Positions 32,899 through 43,433 of a stretch of 64,000 nt of DNA are shown here, piece after piece. The stretch is from Chaetoceros tenuissimus (taxonomy: Eukaryota > Bacillariophyta > Thalassiosirophyceae > Chaetocerotales > Chaetocerotaceae), in NCBI GenBank assembly GCA_021927905.1, contig BLLK01000069.1, positions 2,418,001-2,482,000 of the forward strand. The letters are read 5' to 3'. The notes beneath the pieces are model-generated. The model was not told the DNA's origin, did not search any database, and was given only the letters and a program-made list of their open reading frames with translations. The translations under genes were made by a program, and so were the position numbers. The stretch's first letter is position 1, and every line of letters starts with the position of its first letter.

Positions 32899-35736
32899 AT
32901 GCCACATTCACATAGAGCGTCTTCGCTCAAGCAGAGCAACAAATCCCACAAGTCTGGAAAGGCTTCAAAGCGATCTATCAATCGCCAGCAGGGTGGAAAG
33001 ATTCAAAATCGAGTTGGGGTCAAAAAGAGAGGTTTGACAGGTGCTGCGAGTAAGGCGAAAGCCGATAGAATGCACATGGCAAAACAACGTCGTGAAGCCT
33101 CCAAAGATAAGTTGTGGCAACAGAGACGTGTACAAGGTAGACTCAATGTCAGAAATGCAGACAGTGCAATTGTACCACGTGTTGTAGGAATTGTGTCATT
33201 ATCTGATAGAGAATTTGAGCTTGAGAAGATTGTAAAGGACTTCTTGGTTGATTCCGCTGATAAGAAGATTGGTGCAGATGAGAATTCATCGGCTGTAACA
33301 GCAATGTTTTCCAAATACAAGAAAGAAGGAAATGTAACTTTCTTGTCAAACACTACTGCATTTCGTTCTCTTTACAAGATTGAAGGTACCAATGATTTGA
33401 ATGATGAGGATGCATCTGTTCAAGCTGCATTAGATTTGGCTAGAGTATGTGATGTTATTGTATTCCTTCTTGATGGAAATGATACGAACAACAATAGCAA
33501 TGCTGTGCCTATCACAGGTATGAGTATTGGAGATGGGTCTTCAACACGAACCTCTACCACACATGTGCAACAAGATTTCGATCATCTAATTAGTTCTAGA
33601 GGAGATCGTGTTCTATCTGCAATCAAAGCTCAGGGTCTCCCGACCCCAATAACTGTGTTGGTGAACTTTGAAGGAGGCGAAGATGAAGAAACAATGAGTC
33701 TTAATTCTTGCCAATCCTTGAAAAGTATCAGAAGATCTGCTCTCAAGAAGAAAATGGAACTGAAGAAATATTTGTCGAGATTTGCGACAACAGAATTTGG
33801 AGAGAACGCTGGTAAAGTGATGGAGATAGATATTCCAGAAGAGTCTGATGAAGATGAAATGAAGGATGACACTGCTAAAAATATGCTCATTGTAGGTAAA
33901 AGTAGAAAAATGCTCCCAGATGCCTTGATTGGAAAAGGAGAAGATCCATACCCAACAAGGGCGGCATTTATAAGAACCATTTGCACTATGAGTGCCTCTC
34001 CACCCAAATGGGTTTCAGAAATGCCTCGCCCATTTGTTCTTAGTAATAACAATGCACTTGGGGAGGGTTTTTCATATGATAAGACTTCGCAGGAGCTACG
34101 CATCACTGGATTTATTCGAGGGAAAATGCCTTTTGATGTCAATAGTCTTGTACACGTACCCTGTGTTGGAACATTTGGAGTTAAGCAAATACTGAAAAGC
34201 AACTCACCTACTCTTCAGAGAAGAAAAGGCAAAATAAACGCTGATGATGGTGTATCAGATATTCTTGCAACATGTGATGTAAACGAACGTGAACCTATTG
34301 AAATGTTCGCGAATCCAGATGCATTGGAAGGAGAACAGAACTTGATTGGTTTTGACGATGAAAATTATGGATACGATGATGATGGCGTAGTAGAGGAAAA
34401 GCAAGATGATAACTTTGCTCGTCCGGCTGGATGGAATGACTACCAAAGTGCTTGGTTGGATGCAATCAAGGGTGATGACGATGATTTTTCGGATGACGGA
34501 ATTGATCATGGTGAACTTGCAGCAGAATTGAATAAAAAGAAGGACAAAGCCGAAATAACCGGTATGGAGATGGACGCTGAAGATGACAAACGTATCTCAG
34601 CCGAAGAGAGGCAAGCTTTGCTCAATCAACGTAAGAAAGATCATGACGAGGAACTGGAATTTCCTGACGAAGTTCAAGTTGATGAGGATGAAAAGGCTAG
34701 CGAAAGATTCGCTCGCTATAGAAGTCTCAAATCTTTCCGTAAAAGTTATTGGGATCCAAAGGAAAATCTACCTGAAACATACGCATCCGTTTTCCACTTT
34801 GGAAGTTTTAGAGCTACCCAATCAGATATTATGGCTGACATGAGAGATATCATGCAAGCTGCTGAGGCTAAATTCAACGAAGCAATTGAGAAAAGTAAAG
34901 GATCAAAAGATGGCGATGCTGACATAGGAAATATGAGTGATGATTCTGAGGAAGACCTTCTTGAGGGTTGTGTAGAGTCAGGAACCTATGTAACACTTGT
35001 GTTGGAAGGAGTTTCAGCTGAAGCTGTATCAAGAATTTCTTCTACTGCGCTTTTGGTTGCTGTTGGACTTCTTCCTCATGAAAACAAGGTGTCTGTTTTA
35101 CACATGGGACTCACTGAGACTACCCAGTGCGACGAGCTAGGACCAAATGACATGCCAGTCAAGAGCAAAGACAATATCATCTTCCGCTGTGGATGGAGAA
35201 CATGGCAAGGACGACCAGTCTTTTCGCAAAATAATCTCAATAGTGACAAACACAAGTTTGAGCGTTTCATGCCAACTGGAGGATCTTTTTTTGCATCCTC
35301 GGTGTTTGGGCCAGTAACTTACACTCCATGTCCAGTACTTGCATTTAGAAGAACTAATACTGGTAACACCAGATTTATTGCTCTTGGATCTATGATTGGT
35401 GCTGATGTTGATCGTATAGTAGTCAAGAGAATCGTTTTGACGGGTTATCCAACTCGTGTTCATAAACGTCATGCAACAGTGAAGTACATGTTTTACAATC
35501 CAGATGATGTAAAATGGTTCAAGCCAGCTGAAATCGTCACTAAGCATGGACTTCAAGGAAATATTATTGATAGCGTTGGAGATCATGGAACAATGAAATG
35601 CTTATTCAATGCTCCAATTAAACAACACGATACTGTATGTCTCAATTTATACAAGCGTATTTATCCAAAATATTCGCCAGTTGAATATACTGATGAGAAT
35701 GGAGAGGTCGTCAAGAAGAATATTGTTGTTCTATAG
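32899..35736 (+). CDS. TSR1: Ribosome biogenesis factor TSR1
   Basis: Assembly factor of the 40S subunit, nucleolar to cytoplasmic. Single exon, 945 residues. The start fits the family: PHSHRASSLKQSNKSHKSGK corresponds to the HRAGSLKQ N-terminus of TSR1. It is followed by a very basic region and the GTPase-like domain without a P-loop (VPRVVGIVSLSDREFE), which distinguishes it from Bms1. The AARP2CN-like region lies around residues 270-420, acidic linkers at about 490-610, and the BMS1/TSR1 C-terminal domain from about 610 (EDLLEGCVESGTYVTLVL, FGPVTYTPCPVLAFRR, VLTGYPTRVHKRHATVKYMFYN). Length is somewhat above yeast TSR1 because of acidic insertions. Confidence 0.95.
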   Translation: MPHSHRASSLKQSNKSHKSGKASKRSINRQQGGKIQNRVGVKKRGLTGAASKAKADRMHMAKQRREASKDKLWQQRRVQGRLNVRNADSAIVPRVVGIVSLSDREFELEKIVKDFLVDSADKKIGADENSSAVTAMFSKYKKEGNVTFLSNTTAFRSLYKIEGTNDLNDEDASVQAALDLARVCDVIVFLLDGNDTNNNSNAVPITGMSIGDGSSTRTSTTHVQQDFDHLISSRGDRVLSAIKAQGLPTPITVLVNFEGGEDEETMSLNSCQSLKSIRRSALKKKMELKKYLSRFATTEFGENAGKVMEIDIPEESDEDEMKDDTAKNMLIVGKSRKMLPDALIGKGEDPYPTRAAFIRTICTMSASPPKWVSEMPRPFVLSNNNALGEGFSYDKTSQELRITGFIRGKMPFDVNSLVHVPCVGTFGVKQILKSNSPTLQRRKGKINADDGVSDILATCDVNEREPIEMFANPDALEGEQNLIGFDDENYGYDDDGVVEEKQDDNFARPAGWNDYQSAWLDAIKGDDDDFSDDGIDHGELAAELNKKKDKAEITGMEMDAEDDKRISAEERQALLNQRKKDHDEELEFPDEVQVDEDEKASERFARYRSLKSFRKSYWDPKENLPETYASVFHFGSFRATQSDIMADMRDIMQAAEAKFNEAIEKSKGSKDGDADIGNMSDDSEEDLLEGCVESGTYVTLVLEGVSAEAVSRISSTALLVAVGLLPHENKVSVLHMGLTETTQCDELGPNDMPVKSKDNIIFRCGWRTWQGRPVFSQNNLNSDKHKFERFMPTGGSFFASSVFGPVTYTPCPVLAFRRTNTGNTRFIALGSMIGADVDRIVVKRIVLTGYPTRVHKRHATVKYMFYNPDDVKWFKPAEIVTKHGLQGNIIDSVGDHGTMKCLFNAPIKQHDTVCLNLYKRIYPKYSPVEYTDENGEVVKKNIVVL

Positions 35737-36341
35737 ATTGAAAATATAGATAAAAGTAATTGAGAACTTGTTCTAGAAAGCATTGAAATTATTTTCATAT
35801 CAGATATTGGGATAAGAGCTAAAAATGCCCGATGTTTTAGTCCCATATTGAACCAAGCGAGGCGAGATTGAACGATCTTCTTTGAAATGAAAAGAGATGA
35901 AGAAGGGAAAGAGGGTTGATATGTTGAAGTACGCAAGAGATTTTGATGGAAGAAGGGAAAGATCTCTACCTGGACTACGAGGTGGTAAACTCTAATCTTT
36001 CTTTGTAGTTACTTTCTTTCTGAAGTATGATCAGGTATTGCTAGAGGACTCATCGATACATTAAGTGCAATAATTGAACAACAATATATCTATAGACGCT
36101 CACTAGACCTGAAACTTTGAAAGGAATTCACCATTTGGTTCCATTCAGACCATTACTTCACCTGTTGCAGAAGTCAAGTTTACTTACGTAAGGCCAGATT
36201 GCACCTCCTTTCTGAAATTATATATTTTCAAGATAGGAGATAAGTAGCGATTGCGTTGCCTTTACACATTTAAGTAAATACTGCACTTGATTGGAATCTT
36301 CACTTTTAAAGATTTTTCCATATTTTTTATCTCCAACAACA
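35737..36341. other. Intergenic region
   Basis: 605 bp between TSR1 and the small Ser-rich gene. A TACGTA site lies at 36185-36190, about 155 bp before the next ATG. Nothing else was recognised. Confidence 0.4.
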
Positions 36342-36848
36342 ATGCCTAACATCGTGCCAATGTCTTCCAACCTCGACGAGGACCCAATGTCGTCCGAGCT
36401 CAGAAAGCAATTTAGATCAGTTCAAGCGATGCATCAAAATCATATCTTGAGTCAGCAGAAATTAAAGGACGGAAGTGTAGACAACGAGACGGATGAAGAA
36501 AGCTTTTCCGATCATCCAGATTTACACTTGTCGTCATCTTCAAGTTCATCCCCAAATTTAGGTTGCATGCAGAATCAATCTCTAATTGACATGGCATTTT
36601 CAACATCTATTTCGGCTCAAAGTGAGATTAATTCTTTGTTGAATGGTATTGCAGATCTGGAAAACATTATTGCTGCTAACAGTAATAGCACCACTGTTAC
36701 CCCCAACACTTCAGCTGATACGAATATCATTGGAAAGAAAACAGCCAAGCCTAGTCAATGCAATGATAGCGGCTTATCACTATCCCATTTAGCAACAGCT
36801 CCAGTAGATTCAAACGGGGAATCGCGAAGTGTTGCATATTGTGAATGA
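36342..36848 (+). CDS. Small Ser-rich protein of unknown function
   Basis: Single exon, 168 residues from ATG 36342. The open frame continues about 50 bp upstream without ATG. The protein is rich in Ser, Asn and acidic residues and has no signal peptide or membrane segment. Residues about 15-40 (SSELRKQFRSVQAMHQNHIL) and about 85-110 (AQSEINSLLNGIADLENIIA) look like two short amphipathic helices separated by a poly-Ser acidic stretch. The C-terminal half is Thr/Ser-rich and disordered. Unknown family, possibly a small regulatory protein. Confidence 0.6.
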   Translation: MPNIVPMSSNLDEDPMSSELRKQFRSVQAMHQNHILSQQKLKDGSVDNETDEESFSDHPDLHLSSSSSSSPNLGCMQNQSLIDMAFSTSISAQSEINSLLNGIADLENIIAANSNSTTVTPNTSADTNIIGKKTAKPSQCNDSGLSLSHLATAPVDSNGESRSVAYCE

Positions 36849-37222
36849 TGCTTCATACATACTGTACTTTACATTACTTACACACCAAAGCGTTTCGAAT
36901 CGATTTCGAATAGAAGTCGATCGTTACGTACCTCTTTCTTATGTATCTATATAAAATAATACTGCTACTTCTGTGTTTATCATATTACTCTATAATGTCT
37001 TTTAAACGTCTGTAAATATAGCAAATGTGTAGCAGTAATTATTCATCTTCTTTGAAACTAAAGTAGTTTGCTTTGGGCACTGGCACGTTAGATTACATGA
37101 AAACGTTGTATCAACTCGTAGAAGGTAGAAAGAAAGCACACAGAAAAAGCTGCTGGTAATAAGTAATTTAAATTATCGTATTTGTAGCATACTGCCAAGA
37201 GCAAAATAGCAAAAAAAAGATT
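36849..37222. other. Convergent intergenic region
   Basis: 374 bp between two convergent stops; 3' UTRs of both genes. Nothing else was recognised. Confidence 0.4.
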
Positions 37223-39005
37223 TTAGACAAGTCCAGGTGGACGTGGATGAGGTGAAGCTCCATTTGCGACTCCAGGTTGAGTCGGCTGAGATTGACTTTG
37301 ATGAACATTGTGTTGGGTGCTTTGTGGTTGTGCCATCTCGTCCCCACTGGTCAAAAGAGACAAAGCATCATTGTGTATTTGGAATGAAAATGGCGAATGC
37401 TGTGGAATATGAACAAGAGAAATAGTATGAGCAAACTGTGTTTGAACACCCCCTGTCTGCATTGTACCAGTCACCAAGATATGAGCCCCACGCCCATCAA
37501 ACGAGTCTTGAGATACAACACCCCTCATTTCAAAGATACTATTTGACAGAGACTGAAGTTGTAGCATAATATCTCGTCTCGAAGCGACCACTGAATGTGC
37601 CCCTCCAACGCTGATTGATTTTTGTGCATGTGGAGTATAGTATTTACAAAGTTCCCCATATTGCCCCATTGTAATATTTCTATAATACAAGTCCACAAAA
37701 GCTTTTGCGGCTGGAATAGCCAATGACATTTTGGTCGGCATTGGCATTGATGGATGTTGATGATATGGCCTGTCATTTTCAGGAACGACTATATATCTTC
37801 CATCTGGAGGAAGCCCAAGGTGAAGTGGGTGGTGAATATTATTCAGCGAAACTCCATTCGTACTTGGATTCCCTTCGTTTTCATTCAGATTAAGTGATGA
37901 CATTGATGCATTAAAACCCGGTGGAGGCGGCGATCTGGGAGGTGGCTGCTCTTCTTGAATTGTGCTTTCCATCTTTTTCTCCTCTTCAACGTGCTGTTTG
38001 GTCTGTTCCACTTGCTGAGTACTTGGCGACGGATGTGTATCCAATTCTTGTCGTTTATGAGAAGATGTATCTCCTCCATTGACTGAATCCATGCTAAGTT
38101 GACGCTTCATCTTCTTTTTCTTCTTCTTTTTCTTTGTTTTCTCAGATGTACTAGTCAACTCTTCAACCAACATGTCATCTGCAGATTTAGTGCTTGTGGA
38201 CAAAGGATCGCCTTTACTTTCCCCCAGCACAGGTTGATTGCTACTAGTCACCTTTTCACTGACTGTAGACGGTGGCGGCTTATCCTCCTTAGTTTTCACA
38301 TCACCACCATCATCGGTATTTTCTTTGGTGCTTCCTCCAGAGCAAACAGAGTTGTTGGCACTCGTCTGATCTGTAGTGGAAGAAGCATTCTTTTTCCCTT
38401 GCTTCTTTCTACGATCCTTCTTTCTTTCCTTGAAAAGATCCATGATTCTACGCCGCTCATCTGCCGGGAAAGACGGCTATGTTGTATGAAATTGAATAAA
38501 AATGAGGAAAAGATTAAAAAATGACTGTTAGCAGTTGCGATGAAAAATAGTAAAAATGACCCATTGGCATTTTCAAATGGCATATATTGGTCAAATTCAA
38601 AATAAATAGAGGAAATTTTTCATTTCATATCAAAATATGAATTCATAATGTGTCAAAATGCCATTAACTCTGGGTTACCCGAAACGCGAACTCCAATTTC
38701 ATGAAATGAACAAACATTGACATGCAGTCCCTCAACACCAAAGTTTGCTCAAAAATTCAAATGAAATTGGCCTATATCAGATCAAATCTTTGAATAATGA
38801 AACGTACCACACGAGATGCATCGTTTGGAAGCCTCCAAACAATTTTCCCCTTCTTCTTCCTTGGAGGAAGAGTCTGGTCACTGATTTCTATGGTATCAAT
38901 GGGGTCATCTACTCCTTTGCGATAGACGTCTACAAGCCAAGAGAGGGTCCCATCGCTTGCGTTAGAGTTGATTCTTGGTTCGGAGAGTGTATGGCGGTCT
39001 TCCAT
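37223..39005 (-). CDS. NTF2-like-domain protein with long disordered N-terminus
   Basis: Two exons (38808-39005, 37223-38476) join in phase 0 to 483 residues. The N-terminal block (TLSWLVDVYRKGVDDPIDTIE, IVWRLPNDASRVPSFPADERRRIMDLF) appears ordered and ends in a strongly basic run (KERKKDRRKKQGKKN). Residues about 100-290 are disordered, with KKKKKKKMKR and Pro-rich parts. Residues about 310-450 resemble an NTF2-like fold: AAKAFVDLYYRNITMGQYGELCKYYTPHAQKS, then SIFEMRGVVSQDSFDGRGAHILVTGTMQ and HTISLVHIPQHSPFSFQIHND. The layout is like G3BP-type RNA-associated proteins, but no RRM is visible. The C-terminus is Gln/Pro-rich. Exact function unknown. Confidence 0.78.
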
Positions 39006-39315
39006 GATTGATCCTGGTAAGTTTGTATCTTTATTGTACTAGCAAAGAGTAGAGGTGAGAATAGCAATTACGTCGAAATTGTGGTAATAAAAAGAATGAG
39101 GTGAGAGTGTGTTCTCAGAAGCAGCGAGAAGATGGGGGCTAAAAAACAATGTCATCGAATTGACCCCTCTTCCGAGCTCCTCTCATTTTTACTTCCATTG
39201 ACATACTTACGCAACTAACGCATCTGAGGTTTTACGGCTCATGTCTCATGTCTCATGTTGTTGAATACTTACAAATTGAATAGACCTACAAAATTTTGAT
39301 TGATATATTTAGATA
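39006..39315. promoter_or_regulatory. Divergent promoter, NTF2-like gene and eIF2B gamma
   Basis: 310 bp between divergent starts. It includes a three-copy CTCATGT heptamer at 39238-39258, about 60 bp upstream of the eIF2B gamma ATG. Confidence 0.4.
39238..39258. repeat. Heptamer microsatellite (CTCATGT)3
   Basis: Three perfect copies of CTCATGT in the divergent promoter upstream of the eIF2B gamma gene. Confidence 0.85.
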
Positions 39316-41090
39316 ATGAGTGAAGTAGAATTTACAGGAGTAATTCTAGCATCGACATGCGGGGCTAGATTATTCCCCATTACAAATAATACAAAGTCCA
39401 AGGCAACAGATGCACTTGATGTTGACGTAGAAACTTCAGATGCAGCAAGTGATGAATTCATGCCAAAACACTTATTGCCATTGGCGGGAAGACCTCTGAT
39501 TCATCACTTGTTGCAACATTGTCGAGGTATTGGTATGGAGAAAATTATCGTGGTGATTTCGGCTGATGATGATAAAACCAAATCGTCTTTGATGCAACTT
39601 GGCTGTAAAATTTCCAATGAGATTGATGAATCCACTTTCGAGCTTGATTTTGGTTTAACTAGAATTTATTTGATGAGACTTCCAGCTGGAGAAACTGGTG
39701 GAAGTGCCGAAGCCATGAGATGTGTGATTGGAAAGAATCTCATTTCGCCAAAGAGTCATGTAATGGTACTTCCGGGAGATCTTGTTCTGTATGGTCAGCT
39801 TGTTTCATCAGATAACAAGGCTGATGAAGCGAGTGGTACTAGCAATTCAAAATTAGCAGTGGATGCACTTGGATCGCTTGCGGATGTTCATCGTAGAGAA
39901 TATAGACATGGACTTGAAAAGGGTGTGCCACTTGCAATGTCTCTGATATTATCCGATGTTGGTGAGGAAGATGAAAATGGAGTTCCATTGAAGGAGAGTG
40001 CAAAGGTAAGATCGATATATATAATTGAATAGAACTTTGTATTTCATATGCTTAAACAATATCAACGTCAACGTGTTTGCCATAGGCGAAAAAGGGTGGT
40101 ATTTCGAGAGAAGAACAAGAAATTGAATTCATTGGTATTGCAACCATCAAAAATGACCATAGTCCACCTACGAATCGTATCATTTTGAAAGAACCAAAGC
40201 TCAATGTGGAGGAAGATGTACACAATACAGGTTCTACTCCGAAACTCTATATTCCAAAAGCACGAATGCATTCTCCAATGAATCAAATGTTGATCAAAAC
40301 AACATGGAGTGACCTTCATGTCTTTTGCTTCAGTCCATGGGCACTAAAATTATTGTTGGTGAATAAGAAAATGAAAGATTTGGGGAAAGAATTTGTTCCA
40401 TTTCTTGTTTCGCGTCAATTCCGTGGAGTTAAATCTAGTTTCGGTCTAGGAAGTAAAAAGGGGTCAGTAACTGATGAAGACACGGATGCTGTAGAAGCAT
40501 TGATAGAAACTATGAATGAACTGAAGCTTGATGAAGCTTGTAGGCGTTTGAGTATGACTGATCATGGTATTGATAGAGAATTTGATGACGATGATAAAGA
40601 AGATTATCCGTTCCTTGTGTCTGCACAAATACTATCAAGGAAGCATTCAAAGCTATCCCTAAGGTCATCGACATTGACATCTTATGCGTATGCTTGTAGG
40701 GAAGTCATTACAAATGCTATCGCTGCATCAAAGGCTGTCGATGAGTCCAAAATTAAGAAAGGAAAGCGAGACTTTTGTAGCCTTTATCTTCCTGAAAATA
40801 CCCAAATTGATGCAAAAAATAACAGTATCATCCTTCCGGAATCTACACTTGGCGAGAAGGTTGTCGTGAAATCCAGTACTATAGGGAAAGGTGTATCTAT
40901 TGGGGGCCGTTGTCGACTCAACAATGTTATTATTCACGATAACGTCCAGATTGGGGAGAATTGTGTACTTCAAAATACAACAATCTCGGAAGGTTGCATT
41001 ATTGGTGATAACTGCAACCTTAACAACTGTCAATTGAGAACCAAAACGAGCATTCCAACTGGAACAAAATCGAAAGGTGAAAGTTTTTAA
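39316..41090 (+). CDS. EIF2B3: Translation initiation factor eIF2B, gamma subunit
   Basis: Part of the guanine exchange factor for eIF2. Two exons (39316-40005, 40086-41090) join in phase 0 to 564 residues. The N-terminal nucleotidyltransferase-like domain has VILASTCGARLFPIT, PKHLLPLAGRPLIHHLLQ and VMVLPGDLVLYGQL. The C-terminal left-handed beta-helix has repeats such as SSTIGKGVSIGGRCRLNNVI and SEGCIIGDNCNLNNCQL. Between them is a charged, less conserved region (ETMNELKLDEACRRL, DREFDDDDKEDYP). The epsilon subunit would carry a W2 domain at the C-terminus, which is absent, so gamma is preferred. No targeting signal, hence cytosolic. Confidence 0.85.
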
Positions 41091-41154
41091 TTCATTAGAT
41101 TACCTAAAGTCACTATAGCTTTACATTTACTCAAGTAGCATTGGTATCTTTAGG

Positions 41155-41625
41155 TTACTTCTCTTCTTCAGCTAAAGCCAAATCAATCCAATATTTTTCA
41201 TCGTAAAATTTCCTTTGTCCTAATGCATTAGCGCAATTCAAGATGAGGGCGTAGTAAATAGGAGCAACTATAAGTAATTTACAAAAGGAGAGAACTATAA
41301 AAAATCCGTTCTTCCAAAGCACGTCCTTTTCGCCACTTGAACTTGTTCTGTACATGAACTCCCCCAGCAAAGATACTGCCAAATACACAAATGTAATCCA
41401 AAGGGGTGCCCGTAGAGTCTTTGTAAAGCTTGTGTTAATTAGGCCTGTTCTGAAAGGAAATGTATCACTGGCAATTAAAAAGAGACAACCCATGGTGGAG
41501 AGAATGATCATTGACTGACATCCAGGAAACACCTGTGCTTCAGAGTATTCTCTTAGTAAGTGAAGAACCACATCGATACAAAGAAGCACGAAAATCAAGC
41601 TCACTATGACACTGTAAACAAGCAT
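41155..41625 (-). CDS. Small four-pass membrane protein, unknown
   Basis: Single exon, 156 residues, ATG at 41625. Hydrophobic segments at residues about 3-25 (VYSVIVSLIFVLLCIDVVLHLL), 38-55, 75-92 (ITFVYLAVSLLGEF) and 108-130 (FIVLSFCKLLIVAPIYYALI) make it almost entirely membrane. The C-terminus is charged (DLALAEEEK). No motif is recognised. It is convergent with eIF2B gamma; the two stops are 64 bp apart. Confidence 0.7.
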   Translation of the reverse strand: MLVYSVIVSLIFVLLCIDVVLHLLREYSEAQVFPGCQSMIILSTMGCLFLIASDTFPFRTGLINTSFTKTLRAPLWITFVYLAVSLLGEFMYRTSSSGEKDVLWKNGFFIVLSFCKLLIVAPIYYALILNCANALGQRKFYDEKYWIDLALAEEEK

Positions 41626-41837
41626 TGGGGATGGAACTCTATTTTATGGTGGGAAGACGAAACTTCTTTATTTTTCAAATTTGAAATTTCATATTTCAAT
41701 AGTCTTGCTTATTAAATTCGAAATTTAAAGAAATTTTAAATATTGACACAACAAGTATCAGAATCTTATAACCAATACTCACCAGTAGTCTTATATAGTG
41801 ATGAATGAAAATCATTAGTTGTTGGTGTTGTTGTTAT

Positions 41838-43052
41838 CTAGACGAATGTGGTGATTATCCTTTCCATAATGCTTAGCTTTGCATTTTCTTCATCAATTTC
41901 GTTTGCCTTTATTTTGCCCCAGGCTTCTTCAAAATAATCTTTATCTAATAATTGTAGGCTATCCCTCGATCTTTTTCTAGTTGTTATCCACTTCTTTGCT
42001 ATATCTCCTACTGCGCTTGGTGCTTCGTGGTTTGGACAATGCCCAACATTTTCAATCTCAATGTAGCGATGAACAGTATTCTTCCCGTTTCTATGTGAAG
42101 ATGATAGGCTCTGTAGCATTCTCTTTGCGAAACTTGGAGTGCACCAAGGATCGTCTCGTCCAAAAAGCAATAATACATCACAATCAAGCCTACCCAAGTT
42201 CTCATAGAATCCATTCGAATCACCTGGGAATGAAGCAGGTGGTGAGAATAATATGCTTGCAAAAGCAGCATGTCCACCTTGTCCTTCAGTACAGGCTCTA
42301 ATCTTTTTCATGAGATCGTCATCAAAAGCAGCTCTATTACTATATGCAGCTTCCAAATACTTTTCGATTGTATCTAGATCTCGGATCCAATCAAACAATA
42401 CTCGTCCCAATTTACGTGGAATGAAAGGAGGAGGAAGATGTCCACTCCAGCCCTTCAAGTTCAGTCCCCATACGGGAGTTGCATTCAACAAAACAATAGA
42501 GTCAATTAAGTCAGGTCTCTTTGCTGCAAGAACTACAGAAAGATGACCACCTACGCTGTTCCCAATCAAATGGACCTTTTCATTTGGATGATTGGGAACA
42601 ATCACCTCCTCAATAAAGGAAATGATTTGATCGGCCCAAGTGTCAATTGAATAAATCAAGCCTTTCTCGTTCTCGGAGTTTCCATCGTCACAGTCTGATG
42701 GCCAAGAATTTCCTTGGCCGAGATAGTCTATGCCGTAGACTTTCCTACATATCTCAATGCCATCTTTTTCTTCAATAGGAAGCAAATTTGGAAATAGACG
42801 ATGTTGATGGAAGCTTCCTACTCCGAAACCATTGAGGACAAGAATTGGGCTTTCATTCACTGTCACACTATTTGTTGATGTATCTGTCAAATTTGCAGAA
42901 CTGGTAGATTGTACTCTTGTTACTTCTTCGTATGCAATGGGATGGTTGCGAAAGTCAAATGTTTTCGGAGTAATTGCAAAAGCTTTCGCTCCATGTACCT
43001 TCAAACATGCAAATAATGTTGCAAATAAAGACAAACTCAGAACGTTTCTCAT
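41838..43052 (-). CDS. Plastid alpha/beta hydrolase, pheophytinase-like
   Basis: Single exon, 404 residues from ATG 43052. The upstream open frame lacks an ATG. The N-terminus (NVLSLSLFATLFACLKVHG) ends in AKAFAITPK, an ASAFAP-type plastid presequence. The hydrolase fold has all triad parts: nucleophile elbow GNSVGGHLS, Asp in FGRDDPWCTP and His in VGHCPNHEAPSAV. The block LLNATPVWGL with a long lid region (RKLGRVLFDWIRDLDTIEKY...FASILFSPPA) matches plant pheophytinase, which removes phytol from pheophytin. A pigment-turnover role in the plastid is the best guess, though related hydrolases of unknown substrate have the same motifs. It is divergent from the glutamate-receptor-like locus. Confidence 0.85.
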   Translation of the reverse strand: MRNVLSLSLFATLFACLKVHGAKAFAITPKTFDFRNHPIAYEEVTRVQSTSSANLTDTSTNSVTVNESPILVLNGFGVGSFHQHRLFPNLLPIEEKDGIEICRKVYGIDYLGQGNSWPSDCDDGNSENEKGLIYSIDTWADQIISFIEEVIVPNHPNEKVHLIGNSVGGHLSVVLAAKRPDLIDSIVLLNATPVWGLNLKGWSGHLPPPFIPRKLGRVLFDWIRDLDTIEKYLEAAYSNRAAFDDDLMKKIRACTEGQGGHAAFASILFSPPASFPGDSNGFYENLGRLDCDVLLLFGRDDPWCTPSFAKRMLQSLSSSHRNGKNTVHRYIEIENVGHCPNHEAPSAVGDIAKKWITTRKRSRDSLQLLDKDYFEEAWGKIKANEIDEENAKLSIMERIITTFV

Positions 43053-43433
43053 TCGGGAAGATAGGTTTCCGTTCCAATTTGAAGTGACAATCTCGTACTT
43101 GTATTTCAATCAAGTATGGATCTCAAATTGAAAAAGAGAAAGAATGGAGAAGATGAAAGATGAAGATGATGTTTTCGAGCAAACTTCAACACAAAATGAC
43201 GTACGTATGTATATTATCTGACAATGCGGGTAAAGCACCGTTATTTTTTGTGGGGCTCCATAAAATCTCAGACTGACTATTATGGCCAACATTTCAACGA
43301 CAATTACTTAGTCAGTCGTTATTTGGGGCCTTAGTCGTTTAGGACAACTTTTTTAAATTATTTGGGAAATGTTCAACAGTTCAAATATCACTCTCCCCTA
43401 CGTACTATTCATTTCAAGACATTGAGAAGAACC
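43053..43433. promoter_or_regulatory. Divergent promoter, hydrolase and receptor-like locus
   Basis: 381 bp between divergent starts. It contains ATGACGTACGTATG near 43195-43208 (overlapping TGACGT and TACGTA cores) and another TACGTA at 43399-43404. Confidence 0.4.

Noticed and set aside
33630-34202. Long minus-strand frame of 190 codons inside TSR1
   Set aside because: It lies wholly within the conserved TSR1 coding sequence and has no recognisable protein pattern.
36291-36341. Upstream extension of the small Ser-rich gene
   Set aside because: The open frame there lacks an ATG. The first ATG is at 36342.
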